Positions 21,691-34,239 are shown, numbered from the stretch's first letter. The stretch is 64,000 nt of DNA from Saccoglossus kowalevskii (GCF_000003605.2 NW_003123420.1:172883-236882); one strand, 5' to 3'. Notes: a model not told the origin generated them from the letters alone. A program made the numbers and translations.

Positions 21691-22207
21691 TTTAACTATG
21701 TACTATAACGTGTCTGAATAAAGACTGGAGCACAATTTAGGTTTTTTGTCTTTATGCTTGAATCAATGGAAGTATGCATTCGCGTGAATGTGATCTAGTA
21801 GCAGGAAAGAGATATAACATACAAACTACCATGTTTACATAGAGTATTTTAACTATTAACTTTCTGCCAGTTGATTATCCTTTGGTCAACCTAGTACCCA
21901 GAGTCACTAATGGGTCAAGTGGGTCTGCTAGACAAGTATAAATTTAGAAAGGATATTGGTGATATTTCCACTACAGGGAAACCTGATGTTTTCTGATGAT
22001 CTACTACAGTTATCAATATCTCACATAAATGCCTCCTCTACTCCTGTAACAAACTGGTGGGCTGCATTAGACATGTTGCATTAGACTTTTAAGATCACCT
22101 CATTGGTAGATATTCCATGATTCCAGCTTTGAATGTTGAAGAAACTTGTTGTAAACTTTCGTTTATAGTTTGAAAAAGAGAAGACAATGCCACTTAAATC
22201 ATTCTCT
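21691..22207 (+). repeat. Tandem duplication, copy B
   Basis: A direct copy of 20487-21336, roughly 1.2 kb downstream, with an internal deletion of about 400 bases. It keeps AATAAA (21717), GATATAACATACAAACTACC and GACTTTTAAGATCACCTCA. Scattered substitutions show that it is not an assembly duplicate. Confidence 0.8.
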
Positions 22208-25130
22208 AACGATGTTCAAAACGAATGCTTTGATTGCACCAATATGTCCAAATGACGCCATCTTTAATTAACCACGCTGACACAAACTATCATGGATTTC
22301 CATGACATTTGTCTGTTTCATGATGATATGTTCATTTCACTATTTTAGTTGTTAATGTGTGCTATTCCCTTTCTATTCTCAAAAGCATTGCCCCAATTTC
22401 CTCGGTATTTGCTAAGTATTTGAGTGAACCTCAATCCGTTTTGTATAGCTCGCCATATTTCGCGCATTATTCCTTTATTCTGTTTTTTTTTCAATAATTT
22501 AATTAGTATATTTCCTATGGTATATATATGTTTGAATCTCTAATTTATAGCGAACAAACCATTATCATTTTATCAATATCATCACATCTTGATTATTGAT
22601 ATACTATTTCATCATTTTAAGAATAATATATTTTATAAAAATGTCAGGGCCCATCACGTAAATTAATATAGTACGAAATTAAGTTATTACACCATTTTCA
22701 ATTTTAACTAAAAGAAAGTTGTCGCGTGGTCGATTCGTATACATACACTTACATTGATATTGAATTTCATTGGAGCAATACATCTTTCTTTGGTGAGATG
22801 GTCTCCACATACTGCTCATACAACGAACAACATATAATCGGTTTATAGACTTTGCAACCTTCGTACAATTCCAAAACCATACCGACACAACAGACCCCTG
22901 ATTTGTGTTGCCCTCGTACCCCCTACTGAATTCAACCTTTTAAACATTTCAACGCTCTGGAATACAGGTGCGTGCCCATTTCTGTGAGTTTTAACTATTA
23001 TTGAATACAAAGTTTCATGTAAGTACAGAAAATAGTAGAAATAAGAGAAAATATGAGTCTTCATGCCCCATATTTTACATCGAATTACTTAATAGCTTCG
23101 TTTATTGAAAGACCACCAAGAGTCTTAATAACAATCTGTATTTGATATAAAGCCCCCCCTAGCTGCTAGATATTTCTGATACTTTTGATGGATATAATAA
23201 ACCCAGATAGTTGTAGGGCAATACCGCAACTCAATACCCCCTTTATAATCCTTGGTTATACTCCAAAATGATATAGATTGTACTGTGTCCACCGATTGTA
23301 ACCTTCAAAATAAATGGCGTATGATATAATTACAACTATACCGAGTGTTCAGAACTTTTACAACTATATTGCACTAACCGATTTGTGACTCATATACCCT
23401 CATTGTAATGCTTATCCATATAGGAAGTAAGCTCATTAACAAATAAACTATATAGTAGAGGGCTTTGGCGAAAATCCTTATCTCGTATCTATAATGCCCC
23501 CCCCCCCCAAATACTAAAAGTTTCACTGACCACAACAACGCGTACTACCGTGACGATAATTAGAGGCGTCGTTAATATCCCCATGTTTGTGTAACATGAA
23601 AATAATTTTCCCTACTTATTGGATATTTTGCCTATGAAAATACATAAATGTCACAGACATTGATGCACAATGTCACAACTAATGACTATGCTTAAGCATT
23701 TCATTTACAATTACAGCTGGACCAGGTGCTTTCCAATTCTTTGTGTTTGTTGTTAGTACAAGTTTCGATCTCTTGCAATACCCCTAGTTAGTCAGTCATT
23801 CGGTCAGCTAATTGCCTCGCTGGTTTGCAACATCGCCAGTCACTTCGCGGAACGGTTAGCCTTCTTGAAGTTGCAAAAAAATCAACATGCGCACACATAT
23901 CACAGGGGGTGATTTATTTCATTTTCTCCCTACCGCTCACTTTGAAGAATATTCCATTTTGTGGCGAAATGTACACACTTTCAATACATTAAATATGTAT
24001 TGATATTAGTCTCCCTATTTTTTTTTAAATTTCATGTTTTTTCAAAAACCTACATTGATGCCAAATTACAATAAACAACGACAGAATGTGACCTTTGAGA
24101 AGATCGACTAAATGCTCCTCTATGGTTGAATGCTATATCCTAACATAGCTTGTCCATGTGTGTGTGCATTACACTTATGATTAATAATACCAGCACACGA
24201 TTGAGATCGGTGGCATATGCCCAGACACGTTAATTTAGTGACACGTGATAACATTACCAAAGCTAACGTTCAAATGATTGCACGCCATTTTCTTTATTAC
24301 TTTATTTGAGATAGAATTAAATAGACGGGACGTTGGCACAAACACAGAAAACACTTTTAGCTACCTTGGTTTTAAATTACTATGCAGTAAAATAACCCAT
24401 ATTAACTTTCGGATTCAAGTGCGTGAATGGGCTTTGTTTATTACATTAACATGTGTTTCTTTATATCACTACTAATTATATCTACGGCCATCGATGAGTT
24501 TATTTGCATATGTATAGCAATTGGTTCGCAGTGTACAATGCTCTTGTGGCAGGTTGTCAAAATATGTTTGTACAGTGATCATCATTATCAAATGAACATT
24601 CATGACCTAACTGTAAACTCTGTACATTTCCAAACTCTCACCAAGTTGGTTGTAGCTAGATATGTTGCGTGTGTGTACCATGAATATTGCATGGTGATTG
24701 CAAATTTTAACCCAACTTCCGATGGCCCAATTCTCAGGTATTGTCTGTTTACGGACTGGTCCATCTGCGCTTCTTTATTATGCTGTTATTTTCACTCAAC
24801 AGGTCTCACGGCGGACATTGCCCGGGTTGTTTGTTGATCATGATGTATGTGTCGGGTTTAGGAAGCATTGGTGAAAAGACTTTTTATTGGTCCCATTTTC
24901 TCTTGGATGGACAGCGTTTTATATGTTCAGTTCTGGGGAAACTTTTCACATCGATGTATTTCATTTTGATTTAATCTCAAAATGCGGCCATGACAAGTCA
25001 TATATTTCAATATATATTAACATTTTATTAATATCGTAATACTATTTGTGAATGAAATAAATAAAAGACCCAAATTGAAGTGAATTACATTTTTTCAAGT
25101 ATTAAGTTAATGATGGGTGAGTTGACAGTT
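22208..25130. other. Intergenic, nothing recognised
   Basis: AT-rich sequence with a C-run near 23494-23507. The longest reading frame (24427-24837, 136 codons) has no recognisable domain and no splice context. I see no supported gene. Confidence 0.5.
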
Positions 25131-25139
25131 TGAAATATT

Positions 25140-25600
25140 GGTCAGACACTCCGTACAAGTTTTGTCTCGTTTACGTTTATCGTAACGAGTCACGTGTTTA
25201 AGCGGCCAATAGACCATTTTCCGTTCACTACGAGAATCACGCGTTATGCGTGAAATCGAACGTAAAAACAGGACAAACAACGGTCATAGCGTCGTAGTGG
25301 CGTCAAACATCGCCTAGGATTTGACAAACGCGAAAGTATTTTGGGGGACATTTCCATGCTTAATAATGTGCTGTCCACATTTCAAGATAGGCAATTTCGA
25401 TTAAGTGGGGGTATTCGGAAGCAATATTCCTCTGTCGAAGATCGGCCCGTCGATGTGAGCTACGAAATAAAGAAATTCGAGTTGAAAATCAAATCGTTCG
25501 ATTTTTACAGCAGACGTTCGACGCGCGTCTTTCATGCATCTCGCGAGATCTGTGATAGGTATTTTTGATGGTTAAAAACCTTTCACTTAGGTAACCGGGA
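25140..25600. promoter_or_regulatory. CpG-rich patch with promoter-like motifs
   Basis: CpG density rises sharply above the surroundings. It contains CACGTG (25191-25196), GGCCAAT (25204-25210), many CGT/ACG steps and the palindrome TCTCGCGAGA (25539-25548), a core-promoter motif bound by BANP in vertebrates. A reading frame from ATG 25356 to 25568 (71 residues) is unrecognised. It could be an unmethylated promoter or first exon of an unplaced gene. Confidence 0.4.
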
Positions 25601-26509
25601 TTCGGTCGTTTCCACGCTAGGCTGACAAAAGACACACACAAGCTCCATTCATGTTCCAAACGATTCTCTGCCAAGTCTCTGGTTTTCACCCGAGACAGCA
25701 TTAAATCACTCTTTATTTCTTGTCACTCCTTAACCAATTACAATCAGTATAAGAGACTCCAAGGCCTTGCCTTCAAACAAACAACCAATCACATGAAAGT
25801 TTTACACATCATAATCAATTAATTACTCGTCAAACTATCTAGAAAAAACACTACTCTATATTGTCAACACTAACTAATATTTATGGGGTAATAGTCTTGC
25901 ACTAACATTCCACAAAGATACCGCCTTAGTTAGAATCGCAAACAAAATTGGTTTAGGATTACAGCTACTGTATTGTATCTTAAAAACTGCAGGCTCATAA
26001 GATGTTTTTGGTTGATTTCGACTAGCTCGCCATCTGGCCTTGTCATTAACCTTTATCAGTATATGTCATGGCAACCACTGTCAAACTGACTGAAATATAA
26101 ATCATGACAGATCTCGCAATTGTACGGAAAATCACCTATTATATTTTGGTTTTCTCTACATGCTTCAGACCATATTACAGCTGGGAGTACCAGTGTATGC
26201 TATCTATGTGACCCCGTACAAAGTATACTATTCACATGCATAGTTTTGCCCTCAAACAATGTCAATCTAAATTATAGAATTCTAACATTTTCGAATAGTT
26301 TACATTATCATTATCATAAAAGATTTCGGTTTAAATAGGAATAAGTTTTGAACTTTAAATGTACAGGCAATTAGTGACGGCTGGATGTCGCAATCACTTG
26401 TACATACAACAAACAACAACACATTATGAATCAGATAAACAATACAGATTTGTCTATTTTGTGGAAAGAAAGACCAAGACGTAGGAATTCATCTGCGCCT
26501 TACCAACCG

Positions 26510-26938
26510 GGGGTGGGGTGGGGGGGGGGCAATACATAGAACGTGCCTGATGGGGACGTGCCCCTGAAATGAGTCTCGTTTTTTGGATTTTAGGTATAAG
26601 TATCAGTCTTATTTCTGGTCAAGATAGGTATAAATATTGGTAGTAAATATGCTCCTACGAAAGTGACAAAGCTGTTTCTATGGTCAAAATACACATTTTA
26701 ATAAATAAATAAATATACAATGCAACTGCTGGCTTACATGTGTTTCTATTGAAGATGCTCTTCTAATAGAGCAAATGCGATAACTGTTTTATTTGGAATA
26801 AAGTGATGGCAGAAATGGGAATTTGGTATAAATATGGATATAGATTTTGCCACTATCCAGGTATAAAAATGGCCACACTTTTGAGCACTCAGGGGCACTT
26901 CCCTACCCTGCTATGTATCAACTGCCCCCCCCCCCGCT
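26510..26938. mobile_element. Foldback element with G-run / C-run termini
   Basis: The left end has GGGGGGGGGGCAATACATAG and GACGTGCCCCTGA. The right end has TCAGGGGCACTTCCC and CTATGTATCAACTGCCC followed by a C-run. These are inverted counterparts over about 45 bases with gaps. The interior repeats GGTATAAATAT-type words. No transposase is seen. Confidence 0.6.
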
Positions 26939-27139
26939 TACGAAACGTTCAACTGTCGCGTTGTGAGATTTGTACTGGTGATCGTAAAATGCATACTTCT
27001 TACAGCGATTATGGAAATGATTTGGCCAGTCAGTTAGCAAGATGGCTAGACACTTTTCAATACACTTTGATTTTGCTCAACATAGACATTATGGCGCCGT
27101 TAGACGAATGTGAACACCTTACAAATACACTAACAGTTC

Positions 27140-27285
27140 GCTGTGACTGATTACCAAAAGCGGCGATTGTAATGGGATTCCACGCACGTGTATATTATGT
27201 TGACCACCCGGTTCCTGTGAACTAGTTCATCCCGGATAGAGCGCCGGAATCGGCGAATGGAAACGACGCCGGTAAGTCAACCAAG
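27140..27285 (+). other. CpG-rich patch ending in a consensus splice donor
   Basis: GCGCCGGAATCGGCG precedes ATG 27257, which opens M-E-T-T-P and meets a perfect donor CCG-GTAAGT at 27272. It could be a short first exon of a gene running right. No downstream exon was recognised, so it may be chance. Confidence 0.2.
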
Positions 27286-28904
27286 CCATAATGTTGTAAG
27301 TCATATTGCTATTTGGCTGTCCGAATAATTCACAAAACCGCTGTAATCCGTTTTTGCCGCCATATTTCTACATATTTACGCGGAGGATAATGATATAAAC
27401 ATATTAAAAAGAATGTTTTTTTTTAACATTAAGTACAATAAATATGTTAAATCATCGCAAAGGTGATACTATTATTAGTATACAAATGTCTCTAAAATGC
27501 ATGTCCACCGCTGTTGGGGTAAACATTTTTATTATTATACCGAATAAATCTTAAAATAGAAATTGTTGCATTCAGTCACGACAATCTCCCAGGTCACACT
27601 TGTAGAGCTGAATGCATGTATAAACACAAATATACAAGTTGGAAGAGTTCAAGAGCAGTGATTACTTTCTATTGAGTTTTATCATGGATGCTTTATTATT
27701 CACCGTTGTGTTGATAAACCTAATTTCAGCAGCTTCAGACTGGCGAAAAAATCATTTTTAACAAACACAAACGGCGCCACCCTGTGTGCAGCTATACACC
27801 ACGCTGCGTTCTAGTTCGCATTAGAACACTAAAACGAGCTGCACACGGAGTTGCACACTGTTTAAGTATATAGTTTATGTCAACACCATTCTCTTTCAAC
27901 AAATACACTGTACATAAAAAGTCGATATACTGTCAAAACACACAAAATCTAACAAAGCGGAGTCCACTCTTTAGGTATACGAACTGCGCAATCGCAGATC
28001 GAATGTCTCAAAGCGTAGCTGAGCGCGCTGGCAAGAGCGACTTAAAATCACGCGGAATCGCTACAAAAACTTAGTTTTCTCTTCAATAAGTTAGTCACAT
28101 AGTGAACGCAAACCTGGCAAAATAATCATTTTCATGAATATTGCCGCGTATTGTGTTCCCTTGACCAGGTAAATTCGGGAGGAAGGTACCCGGATTGATG
28201 TAGGCGGATGGGAACCTGTGGTCAAGGTTGGGTATCCTGTTAGGCACAGTATTGTAAGCATTTATTATTTATAAATACCGAATTTCATTAAAATAGGGTG
28301 CATAATACAGCTGTGTGCTTATTTTATTACATGTTCATTATTAATAGTTAATTTGCATATCATACACAACCAAATCACAGGTTTTCTCCACAGTTTGCAA
28401 TTACGTCCTGTAATCGCATTAAGAATGTCCGCGACACCACAAGGACGTTGTGACGTCACTGACACTGAAACAAATTCGATAAGAGCAGCTATGATGTAGC
28501 ATAATACTGATTATGATATACTAGTAACAAAGCATGAATGTCACAGTCCCCGTCATTTAACTATAAAATACCCATGTTAAAAGAATACATCTTAAAATGT
28601 TAAAAAACATCTGCAAACAGGTGAATTAATATGTACTGTATGTGGGTACAACTTAACATTAAGTGGTTTCCCTTAATCTAGTATTGTACTGATAACTGAA
28701 AACTTCCATTGACCCATGTCCAAAATCTCAGAGTACACAACTGAGGAGATTACCCATAAACGTGGTATACTAATATATGTATAAAACTATGAAACTAGTT
28801 TGACGAAACCATTGCATAGACGGCTACGTAATGTTATCAAAAGATATACATCAGGATTATTTAAAAATGCCCCGTTTTATTTATTTAGCGTTTTAATAAT
28901 TTTA

Positions 28905-29440
28905 TTAAAAATATTCGATGTAACTCTTAGTAAACCTCAATTCACTCAATTTGTCAAAAATTTATGATTAAGTCGTGTTTATTAATATGACATCGTACCT
29001 AATATCTGAGTTTATTATGAAGCATAAAAATATTTAATTATTTTCATACAATATTTTTATACAATATGATACATTTTTATTTTAGCAATGTGTTTCCATA
29101 GTACGGCATATTAAAATTATTTGATGTAATTCTTAGTAAACCTCAATTCACTCATTGAATATAGGTAAATCCTTTGTCAAAAATGTATGATTAAGTCGTG
29201 TTTATTAATATGACGTCGTACCTATCATTTGAGTTTATTATGAAGCATATAAATATTTGATGTAATTCTCAGTAAACCTCAATTCACTCATTGAATATAG
29301 ATAAATCCTTTGTCAAAAATGTATAAATAAGTTGTGATTATTATTATGACATCGTACCTATTATCTGAGTTTAGTATGAAGTATAAACATATTTATTTAT
29401 TTTCATACAATATGATACATTTTTTTACCAAGGTCTTTCC
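28905..29440. repeat. Three tandem copies of a 145-200 base AT-rich repeat
   Basis: GTAAACCTCAATTCACTCA occurs three times (about 28932, 29134 and 29274), followed each time by TTTGTCAAAAAT.TAT and GACATCGTACCTA or GACGTCGTACCTA. The longest unit ends TTTCCATAGTACGGCA (near 29093), which matches TTTCCATGGTACGGCA at 29436-29451, the edge of the reading frame to its right. Confidence 0.8.
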
Positions 29441-29731
29441 ATGGTACGGCAGATGAAAGCACAATGGATGAGGTATGCAACCATGGCAACCCCAGAAGAA
29501 AGTAGAACGGCTATTGCAGGTATTCCTAACACTCCCCGGTTATAGTCATACCGGTATATGCGACCAGACCACCCACAGAAAGGCGGCGCCAGCAAATCGA
29601 TCTTCTGAATGATCTCGCAGCGTAGCAACAACATCGGAAACGCCGTAATGCCCAGCCCGAAGCCAACACTCAAGCTGCACAACGCGAAAAAGGAGGAGAA
29701 TACATCGGCATTCCTTTGCCCGATGACCCCC
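29425..29731 (-). CDS. Candidate exon of an unidentified multi-pass membrane protein
   Basis: This is a GC-richer island in AT-rich DNA. On the minus strand it reads about 100 residues with two hydrophobic segments (near SSFFALCSLSVGFGLGITAF and GIPAIAVLLSSGVAMVAYLI), separated by a Cys/Trp/Gly loop (PPFCGWSGRIYRYDY). It is preceded by an acceptor-like TTACTCTGCAG, and it ends either at TAA after ERPW or at a donor-like TTG-GTAAAA. The layout is like the C-terminal half of a four-helix PMP22/claudin-type protein, but I do not recognise a family. No partner exons were found; it may be the last exon of a gene to the right, a pseudogene or chance. Confidence 0.35.
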
Positions 29732-29821
29732 CTGCAGAGTAACATCAGGCATGAGCGAGACGTCTTTACAATCTTGCAATGGAAGCCTATATGAATTATA
29801 TGTTGTTAGTCTTCCCGGCAA

Positions 29822-31040
29822 TATAAACCATATACTAGATAATCATGTAAATGATTCGTGATTTAAGACTTATGATATTATTTAATGAATTTGGGCATGG
29901 GCATACAGATTTAATAAATAATTGCTTATTTGCTTAGAATTGTTCGAGACAAAGTCTTTGAAATTCCCAAACTAATACAATCTAAACTTTATATTTATTC
30001 ATACCAGTCTCCGGCAATATTAGTTCAGTAAGTGAACTCAAAAAACCTTTCTCAAAAGTACATTTCACAAAACAATACAACCACTAGATTTAAATATTTA
30101 TTATAAACCTTCAAATCCAAATAACGTTTATTTTCTTACCAATTAATCTATTTATCATGGTAAACATTGGGAGATTAGGTTTAACAGTAATGCCAGTAAT
30201 GACTATTCTAATTTGCAGTATTTTTTTTTAAATTCTGCCACAAGTTGAATAAAGCAACCGAAACGCCCGCCTTTGAAAAAGGAGCGGGTCATTGTTATAT
30301 GAGGCAAGTTGGAAATCGGCTTCACAATTTACGTGTCATGCATATTCAATTTCTAAACAGTATACACCTTCACATAACCCGACTTAACAGTATTAGCTGC
30401 CACCCCATTACGAGTGACAGTGGGACATATGCAATGAATCGCCAGCTGAGATATTTATTTGCGTGTTATGTGAGAGTCATACGTTATCTCACCATTCAGC
30501 GAAGTATCTCGTAATGTTGCAAATTACCTCGGTAATTAGCTGACTGAATGACCGACTAAGAGTATTCAGAGATGTTATGCCAACAGTGACTACCTAAAAT
30601 ACTGTATATTAGACTCACAAAATGTGAGTCGTGTTCTTGTAATTTGTCAATAATATTGCTCTAATTAAATATTCCTTCGAAATAGTTAAGCTGCTCTACT
30701 AATAGTATTACTCTCTGAGGGAAAGGCACCATTTCAAGCTCTTATTTATTTACCCACCCTTCAACAATTATCCTGCATGCAATGTAACAACATATTACGT
30801 TGTTTAAACTAATAAACCGATGGGGCTCATTAGCGGAGTTGTGTTTAAAATTTATACATTCGTACCTGTAATTTCGATTACTTACACTCAAGGGTACTAC
30901 ACTGCATGATAGGCATATTTGTTCTCGAGGAGGTTCGTAACTTAGGCATATGTCCCCGAGGAAGTTCGTAACCGGGTATGTCGTTCTGACTATGATTATA
31001 CTAGGTTTTATTTGTGTGCAGAATTTAATTCTATACGTTG
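29822..31040. other. Intergenic
   Basis: No gene recognised. A 2x tandem repeat of about 30 bases with GAGG.GTTCGTAAC lies at about 30915-30975. Confidence 0.5.
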
Positions 31041-31080
31041 TTTGTGACGTGGGGAATTCTAATTGTGCATGGCCAACTAG

Positions 31081-31300
31081 TCATTGAAAGATCCTATTCA
31101 CTAAACGTCCGAAAAAGTCTACAACATGGTTACGCGTAGTTTTAGGCATATTGAACTCATCAACCTCGTACTCAAACTGATACATTTCACTCATTAAATT
31201 GCTACATTTCCTTATGATATCAAGTAAATCACCTGTTCTAGCATTGAAGTCGGCTAGCAATATACAAATCAAACTTAATTAATTTCAGGTTCTCCTTCAC
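31081..31300 (-). mobile_element. LINE endonuclease fragment
   Basis: The minus strand encodes LLADFNARTGDLLDII, the GDFNARTG-type motif of the apurinic endonuclease of non-LTR retrotransposons, and later VVDFFGRLVNRIF, which fits the NxxGRxL region of the same domain. The piece is short and surrounded by unrelated sequence, so it is a decayed fragment. Confidence 0.7.
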
Positions 31301-31659
31301 TGTAAATCCCACCGCAACACTGCCAGACTCGATCGCTCGACCTAAGTCAATTAATCTCAACACGTCCAGTCTTAGCGAGTCGTAGCAGTGTGCGCCGCTA
31401 TACGACTGCGAATGATTCAACATAAGATGTAGAAAGTCTTTTATGTGTCCGATCATAGTTAATGACTGCGTCTAACTGGTCTCGACACTGTTATCCGTGA
31501 TACACTAGTAATCAATATGGTCGAATCCTGAAAGGAAGTGAAAGGTTAAAATACTTTCAATTGCTGATCTTGTAATTGGTGTGCCTTATACGTTCTTATT
31601 ACACAAGTCATTTGCGCATGGCATTAAAGGTGATTGTTACTATGGATAAATAATTTAGT

Positions 31660-31905
31660 TCACAACGTGTGGTTATCAACAGGCATTCGTCGTCACTATA
31701 CAAAGTTATAGTTGGTATACCACAGGGTTCTATGTTATGTTACTCACCAGATGTTTGTGGTCACGAAACATCAAAACACAAAATGACTGTGATAGTCTTA
31801 AATCCTTCATCCAAAAGCTTGCATGATGTAGTAAGTTGAAGCTCATTGTTGAAAAATGCTGTAACACTATTACTATCAACACAAAGAAATCTAAACTATA
31901 ATTTC
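31660..31905 (+). mobile_element. LINE reverse transcriptase fragment
   Basis: The plus strand encodes VIVGIPQGSML (31705-31737), the GxPQGS motif of non-LTR reverse transcriptase. In another frame about 100 bases on it encodes LKLIVEKCCNTITINTKK (31833-31895), resembling the thumb after the catalytic region. The catalytic aspartates between are missing, so it is deleted and shifted. Confidence 0.6.
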
Positions 31906-32159
31906 AATCAATATCACGTTTGTCAATAGTGAAAAACAACTTAAATTTGATATTTTTGAGTACGTTTAAATACGTTTGATATTAAATTAAAGTAAGTGTA
32001 CCCCATGAGTGTATTTGCTATAATTGGATACATTATGTTATGGTACCAGTGATATGTTTAGACACTAAACAATATCATTATTATTAAATCTGTCTAAATC
32101 AACGGTTTTTTTGCGTAAAGTGTAGATGATCTTCTACATGTTATTCTTACTAATTGAGT

Positions 32160-32290
32160 GTGGCAATGTACTTGCTGCTTGGATCAATGCAACTGCAATT
32201 TTCAAGAAGGGTAACGGCATTGACATGTGTCATTCGCCATATATGGATGTTGGCAGATGAGTTGCATTTTCCTTCGGGCGTTTGACTGAG
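32160..32290 (+). mobile_element. LINE reverse transcriptase N-terminal fragment
   Basis: AAWINATAIFKKGNG (32173-32217) resembles the WK.A.I.PIFKKGD region near the start of non-LTR reverse transcriptase. It lies after the thumb-like fragment, so the pieces are out of order and come from more than one insertion or from rearrangement. Confidence 0.5.
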
Positions 32291-32469
32291 TAAATATTGA
32301 CAGAAAGACGTCGTGTCACGCAACTTCTATACATTCTTCGAAGTATAGACCAAAATTCTGAAAAAACTAAAAACGAAACCACTGCATCAACAGTTTTGCC
32401 TTCCGGATAGTGTAAACTCTAGTACCATCTAGGTTAATTAATTGAATTGTGTTAAGTGTATATGTGAGT

Positions 32470-32610
32470 GAGCTCGGCAAAGGGTCGCTCTATCAAACTC
32501 CCGGGATCAAACCCAATTACAGTAGAAGGTTGCATGTTGATGCCGCTAGTGTTACTTAGGGCATCAACTGACAAACCAATTTGATTCAAGAAATCGGGGC
32601 TAGTACAATT
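32470..32610 (-). mobile_element. SINE-like tRNA-derived segment
   Basis: On the minus strand CAACATGCAACCTTCTACTG is followed by GGGTTTGATCCCGGG. This fits an anticodon-arm plus B-box layout (GGTTCGATCCC) of tRNA-derived SINEs. The A box is not clear and no cloverleaf closes, so a working tRNA is not proposed. Confidence 0.4.
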
Positions 32611-33179
32611 CATGATTGTCGACGCCTCGAATGCATTGCCAGACAAGAATGTTTCTGTACGTATGTGGATTAATTTAAATTCCAACTAATTTCAATTAAG
32701 GTTAATAAAGTACTCTTTATGTATCACATTACGTGCACTCACACATAAGTTTTGAATCCTTGTAACGATATGACCAAATCCGTATTCACGATACTGCCAT
32801 ATCATTTATTTATTGTTTGAGAAATGATATGTCAAGCTTTTGATTTGACAATTATAGTTGATAGAAACAAATGTATCATTCACTCACAGACGTTCATCTA
32901 TTTCTCTTCACTCTCCCTTATTCATTATTTTGATTAACTGGGGAGGACATTTGGGAATTTATTATTAAACCCAACGGGAAATCAATAAGATGAGTCGTGT
33001 AACGTCATTCGTCATTGGAGAGGCGTATTTAACCAGGGGCACTTCACTATCTATTGAAACTACATGTCACCAAAGTGGAGCGTGGAGTACAAGACCGGCA
33101 TAAATGGAAAACTATTTTACATACTTTTCCTTAATGGAACATGAGCTGCTTTCGTAATTGTTATACCCCGTTCGTACTA

Positions 33180-33470
33180 AATTTCACGTATGTGCATCCG
33201 TCCGTACCTGTATGTCAAACATACCTGGGCCGATTTCATTCAAACTTCACAAGCACATATTATACATACGCACATTTGTTCATGATCCAATTAAAGATGG
33301 CCAAATGGCAGCCATCTGCCATTCCGGAACTGGATCTCAGCCTTGCATGAACATATTTTATTTACACTTCAATGATATGTCCATTAAATGTAGTGGGTCT
33401 TTAATGCAACTATTTTCCGCTCAGATTTGATTAAATATGGCTGATGAATAGCCATTTTGTTTTTAACGAA
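33180..33470 (+). repeat. Dispersed repeat with CCGTCCGTACC and GATGGCCAAATGG motifs
   Basis: It matches 17700-17900 in order: a CATACCTGGGCCGATTTCAT-type block, AACTTCACAAGCACATA, then AAGATGGCCAAATGGCAGCC. Parts recur at 37650-37710 and 58880-59010. Confidence 0.55.
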
Positions 33471-33634
33471 GGCTGTTTTGGAGAAGCCATATTGCTAACC
33501 TGACTGAACTGGTCATGTGCAACCTTTAAACATACATCATGTAACACATTTACACACGTACCTATTTCAGAATCTGATTCAATATAATGGCAGCCCGTCA
33601 TTTTCGTCCTAGAAAGCATTATGAATGTCATGTG

Positions 33635-33700
33635 CAGAATGAAGGAGGGAATCGCACAATGACCTGACTCCACTTTGTATCACGTTCCCTGTTTATTACA
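33635..33700 (+). repeat. Short dispersed repeat shared with 37735-37800
   Basis: GGGAATCGCACAA followed by CTCCACTTTGTATCA is shared with 37735-37795 at matching spacing. Confidence 0.55.
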
Positions 33701-34232
33701 CATCTCACTGAACAAAAAGACAGTTTGAACTAGCAGAAGTGAGTGAACTCTCAGAGAGTGACTGCACAGACATGCGACAGTCGGATGTCACAAACAATGT
33801 GCAGAATTTAACTCTTCACACAAATAAGAACACCCGAGTGGAAGCAATCGAAATTACAGGTATATTACGAACATGAAACACGAGATTGGAACACGGCAAT
33901 TGCCTCTCTCCACTGTAAGCAGACGCGTTCTTTCTTTACACCACATCTCACTGACAAAAAAGTGAATGCGATCTTACAATGACTAGATGTACATGCCCTA
34001 TTCGAATTTCCGACGTCACAAACAATGTGCAGAATATAAATCTTCACACAAATAAAGCAAAGTACAATCATGGTCAATACGACCTACCAAGTTACGATCT
34101 TCCTTGTGGACAAATCTGCCCACCAGCAGTGAAAAAGACCCGAGTGATTGTAATCGAAATTGCATTACGAATATATAAACACGAATCACGAGATTCGAAC
34201 TCAGCAAATGCCCCACCATTGTAAGCAGACAC
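33690..34232 (-). repeat. Tandem pair of SINE-like units
   Basis: Two units (about 33690-33930 and 33940-34232) share ACATCTCACTGA, GTCACAAACAATGTGCAGAA, CTTCACACAAATAA, CCCGAGTG and CACTGTAAGCAGAC or CATTGTAAGCAGAC. On the minus strand the second carries GAGTTCGAATCTCGTG, a good tRNA B box, and the first a diverged form (GTGTTCCAATCTCGTG). This fits tandemly inserted tRNA-derived SINEs. The A box is weak. Confidence 0.5.
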
Positions 34233-34239
34233 ACTTCCC

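Noticed and set aside
24427-24837. 136-codon frame in the intergenic region
   Set aside because: No domain, no codon pattern or splice context that I can support; frames of this length occur by chance across 64 kb.
26803-27150. 115-codon frame
   Set aside because: It runs through the foldback element and its C-run terminus, so it is not a gene.
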